A stretch of DNA of 64,000 nt, taken from Serendipita indica DSM 11827. Its lineage: Eukaryota > Basidiomycota > Agaricomycetes > Sebacinales > Serendipitaceae. The stretch is from assembly GCA_910890315.1 (NCBI GenBank), contig CAJVGD010000018.1:1-64000 (forward strand). The letters are read 5' to 3'. Shown piece by piece: positions 61,815-64,000 of this stretch; within the stretch, counting starts at the first letter, position 1; every line of letters begins with the position of its first letter. The notes below the pieces were generated by a model that did not search any database, was not told where the DNA came from, and saw only the letters and a list, made by a program, of their open reading frames with translations. Made by a program: the position numbers and the translations under genes.

Positions 61815-62387
61815 CTAGCTCCCGTCATCACTATCCTTTTCTCCAGCAACGTCCTCCAACCGCGGATCTTCAGGCTCTTTCTCCAGTTCACTCTGTGATC
61901 GTCTCATAAGTGACTCTATGAGCTCTGCGCGACGTTGTGCCAAGCAGAGCCCAAATATTATCCAGAGCAAGGCACCCTCGACCATTGCGCAAATTCCCAG
62001 GACGACGCCTGGAATGAGCAGGTCAAGTAGTCGATATGGCCGGAGGAGCTCCAGGATGAGGGGATTCCATGCCCAGACGACCCACATCATCGCAAGGATG
62101 AAAACGTAGCTGAGATGGAGTGTTTGCAGGAGGGCCGGTGGGTACACATCCCTCCTCTCGTCTGTAGTATTTCCGTGTCTATTATTGTCCGTTTGTGAGA
62201 TCTGAGGACCGCTCTCGTCGTACACGTATGCGTGGTGAAAGGTCGTTAGCGCTATGAGGCCCCATACGTATGCAAACTCTGGTCGCGCGTTGTAGGATGA
62301 GATGTAACGAAGGGAGAGGCTGGCAATAGCCGCGCCGTTGATTATTGAGAGGACAATGAGGGCGTTGATTGCGTCGGGGATGGGCAT
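61815..62387 (-). CDS. Small tetraspan membrane protein, intact
   Basis: Single-exon 190-aa protein starting MPIPDAINALIVLSIINGAA. Hydrophobic segments: this one, FAYVWGLIALTTFHHAYVY, LHLSYVFILAMMWVVWAW and LLIPGVVLGICAMVEGALLW. The cytosolic tail is acidic (SELEKEPEDPRLEDVAGEKD). It aligns with the frame-broken gene at 35042. Function unknown. Confidence 0.72.
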   Translation of the reverse strand: MPIPDAINALIVLSIINGAAIASLSLRYISSYNARPEFAYVWGLIALTTFHHAYVYDESGPQISQTDNNRHGNTTDERRDVYPPALLQTLHLSYVFILAMMWVVWAWNPLILELLRPYRLLDLLIPGVVLGICAMVEGALLWIIFGLCLAQRRAELIESLMRRSQSELEKEPEDPRLEDVAGEKDSDDGS

Positions 62388-63384
62388 TTTTCGATGGCTG
62401 GGTTGTGTGTGTCTTTTGTGGGGTAACTCGGATCGCGCAGTCTGCAGGAGGTCTGGAAATATCAAGGACCCTTATATAGTATGCATCTATAGGGTGACTT
62501 CTGCCTTCCGAGTCCCATCATTTGTCAATGTAGTGACCAACTCCGACAGGCGGGAGCAACAGAAATGAGATGTGTATGGAATTCATGAGGCCAGACTCGA
62601 TTTCAGCCCAGTATCGCACAATAGTTCACCCTGGGCGCGTGCGCCGCGTGTTACCGTAATTGCCGATGTGCTCGCAGCCTTTGTATCGGTGAGTTGAGGC
62701 CGTCACGCCTGGAATAAAAAATTAGAGGGCTTAATTGAACCGTAATATTCGCAAGATCAAGCAGGTGCATGCTCAGATCGCCAGCGCCGTCACATCGGAG
62801 ACAAAGACAGATAAGATGCCCTTAGGTGTATAACGACGGTTGGAGACGAGTTCATTTTCCCCTCTATGTTATTCCTGTCCCTCACGTATCCAAACTCTGG
62901 TCGTACATTATACAATGGGATGCACTGAAAGGAAGAAAGCAGTATTTGACTACAGATTGGGTTGTCGAGAGTGCGAAGAGCCCATTTATGCCTTTGACCA
63001 TCGAAAGTGACCCTCCAAGCTCACAAAAACGTCCTTGGAGGCCACCGACCTGCAGGGGTGGGATTTGCTTCCCGTCTTGTCCGGAGATACGAGTTATATC
63101 AGAGCGGAGATAGCTTCGAATACATGGGAGCGATTCGGAGCTAACTCCTGGTCAAAGGGTTGCATCGGTCATAATCTCATTGGGATCAACGGCCAAAACC
63201 CTCTTATGTCCCGCGCAGTCATTCTCATCGCCGGACATAGCATACGTTCATGTTGGCCCTGCCAAGCGGTCTAAAGATCTAGTCTACATCCTTGTTCTTT
63301 CTTCACGCGGCTGCAGTCTCGTCGAATTCTCTACGCTTCTTCTCCATTATAAGAAATGTCACTGTATGCTCATTAGCTACTCTA
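62388..63384. other. 1-kb intergenic region
   Basis: No supported gene. The plus-strand ORF at 62826-63113 (MYNDGWRRVHFPLYVIPVPH) has no motif or start context that I can defend. Confidence 0.4.
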
Positions 63385-63980
63385 TCAGGTAGAAAAGCAC
63401 CCTAACGAACCAATAATGTTGTCGAGTGTGGGTAGAATCGACGTATCACGAATTTCCAGGTATGATTCCTTTCCGGGTAAAATGTTTCGGTGGTATACAA
63501 GCAGAGGACCTTGATTAGGTCCGTCCTTGTCCGCATAGCAGAGCTATCGAAGTGTGAGCTAGGGGTACTAAATGACCGATTTACTCACTTGGAGTGATTC
63601 CCAGTGAAGCTTCCATTTATATCTGACACCATCATTACCCTCAAACGTTCGCGCTCTAAGGATCAAGGTCACTACGCGTGATGTGCGGGATATGGCCAGA
63701 ATGCATACCTAGACATAAAATTGCCTCCGTCTAAAGTCAAAACGTCTTTCCTCTTCTTCCACTCTCCGTTTTCTCCTATGCGGACTTTGTCGTTCAAATT
63801 AAGGGACACCAAGTGAAACTGGATTTGGCCGACGAGGACCTTCTGGTTCGATTTACTTTCCCAGCGGTAGATAGATACGATGTCGCCTTCCTTTGATACG
63901 TCGTAATGGATACCCATACTGTCACATGAGAACGTCGTGTTGCGCAGGGAATCGCTAGAAATGAGCAGGCGAATGGACAT
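63385..63980 (-). CDS. DUF6593-family protein 4
   Basis: Starts MSIRLLISSDSLRNTTFSCD, then GIHYDVSKEGDIVSIYRWES and VRIGENGEWKKRKDVL. Two further exons read RTFEGNDGVRYKWKLHWESL and LCYADKDGPNQGPLLVYHRN, ILPGKESYLEIRDTSILPTL, DNIIGSLGCFST and stop at 63385-63387. Splice borders: a gtatgc donor near 63705, ag before the ARTFEG exon, and gtgagt...gatag before LCYADK. It is closest in layout to the gene at 24443. Function unknown. Confidence 0.72.
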
Positions 63981-64000
63981 GATGAGAAGTTGTTTACGAC

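Overview
The window reads as nuclear DNA of an agaricomycete basidiomycete; a Rhizoctonia-like fungus is a guess. Reasons: gene-dense housekeeping blocks, many 40-60 bp introns, short TATA-proximal promoters, and several members of DUF6593, a family I know from basidiomycetes. Most gene models here are multi-exon, built by joining frames at GT-AG (three times GC-AG) borders and checking that the frame stays open. No virus-like element, CRISPR array, rRNA or convincing tRNA was seen.

Layout. 1-10.03 kb is a conserved block: D-2-hydroxyglutarate dehydrogenase (-, cut by the left edge), a mitochondrial-type dsRBD/DEVH RNA helicase (+), AP-2 alpha-adaptin (+) and histone H4 (-). 10.4-22.9 kb is an accessory island: a direct tandem duplication of a unit of about 6-6.5 kb. 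Each copy holds two convergent, intron-containing genes of unknown function, here called A (+) and B (-), whose 3' ends lie about 65 bp apart. A and B share a C-terminal module. A carries a PD...E-x-K pattern like the PD-(D/E)XK nuclease fold, and B lacks the lysine. Copy 2 has fully consistent open models (A 832 aa, B 546 aa); copy 1 looks damaged. The duplication junction lies within an F-box gene, leaving an orphan F-box 3' exon between the copies. This is the best candidate for an undescribed system.

22.6-34.4 kb is a lineage-specific cluster of F-box/LRR-like genes and DUF6593 genes with pseudogene relics and one small tetraspan membrane protein. 34.9-41.5 kb holds another tetraspan gene (frame-broken), EMC7 (-) and SPB1 (+) sharing a divergent promoter, and an unrecognised 258-aa gene. 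41.7-47.7 kb has a C2H2 transcription factor and a Byr4/Bfa1-like mitotic regulator. 49.5-58.4 kb has a Par32/DUF3602-like protein, an LCCL-domain membrane protein, a tetraspan protein, a NIPA-like transporter and an ELO fatty-acid elongase. 58.4-61.8 kb has no recognisable gene. The right end carries a fourth tetraspan gene (-) and a fifth DUF6593 gene (-).

Several conserved genes show single-base frame breaks in short homopolymers, so some apparent lesions may be assembly errors.
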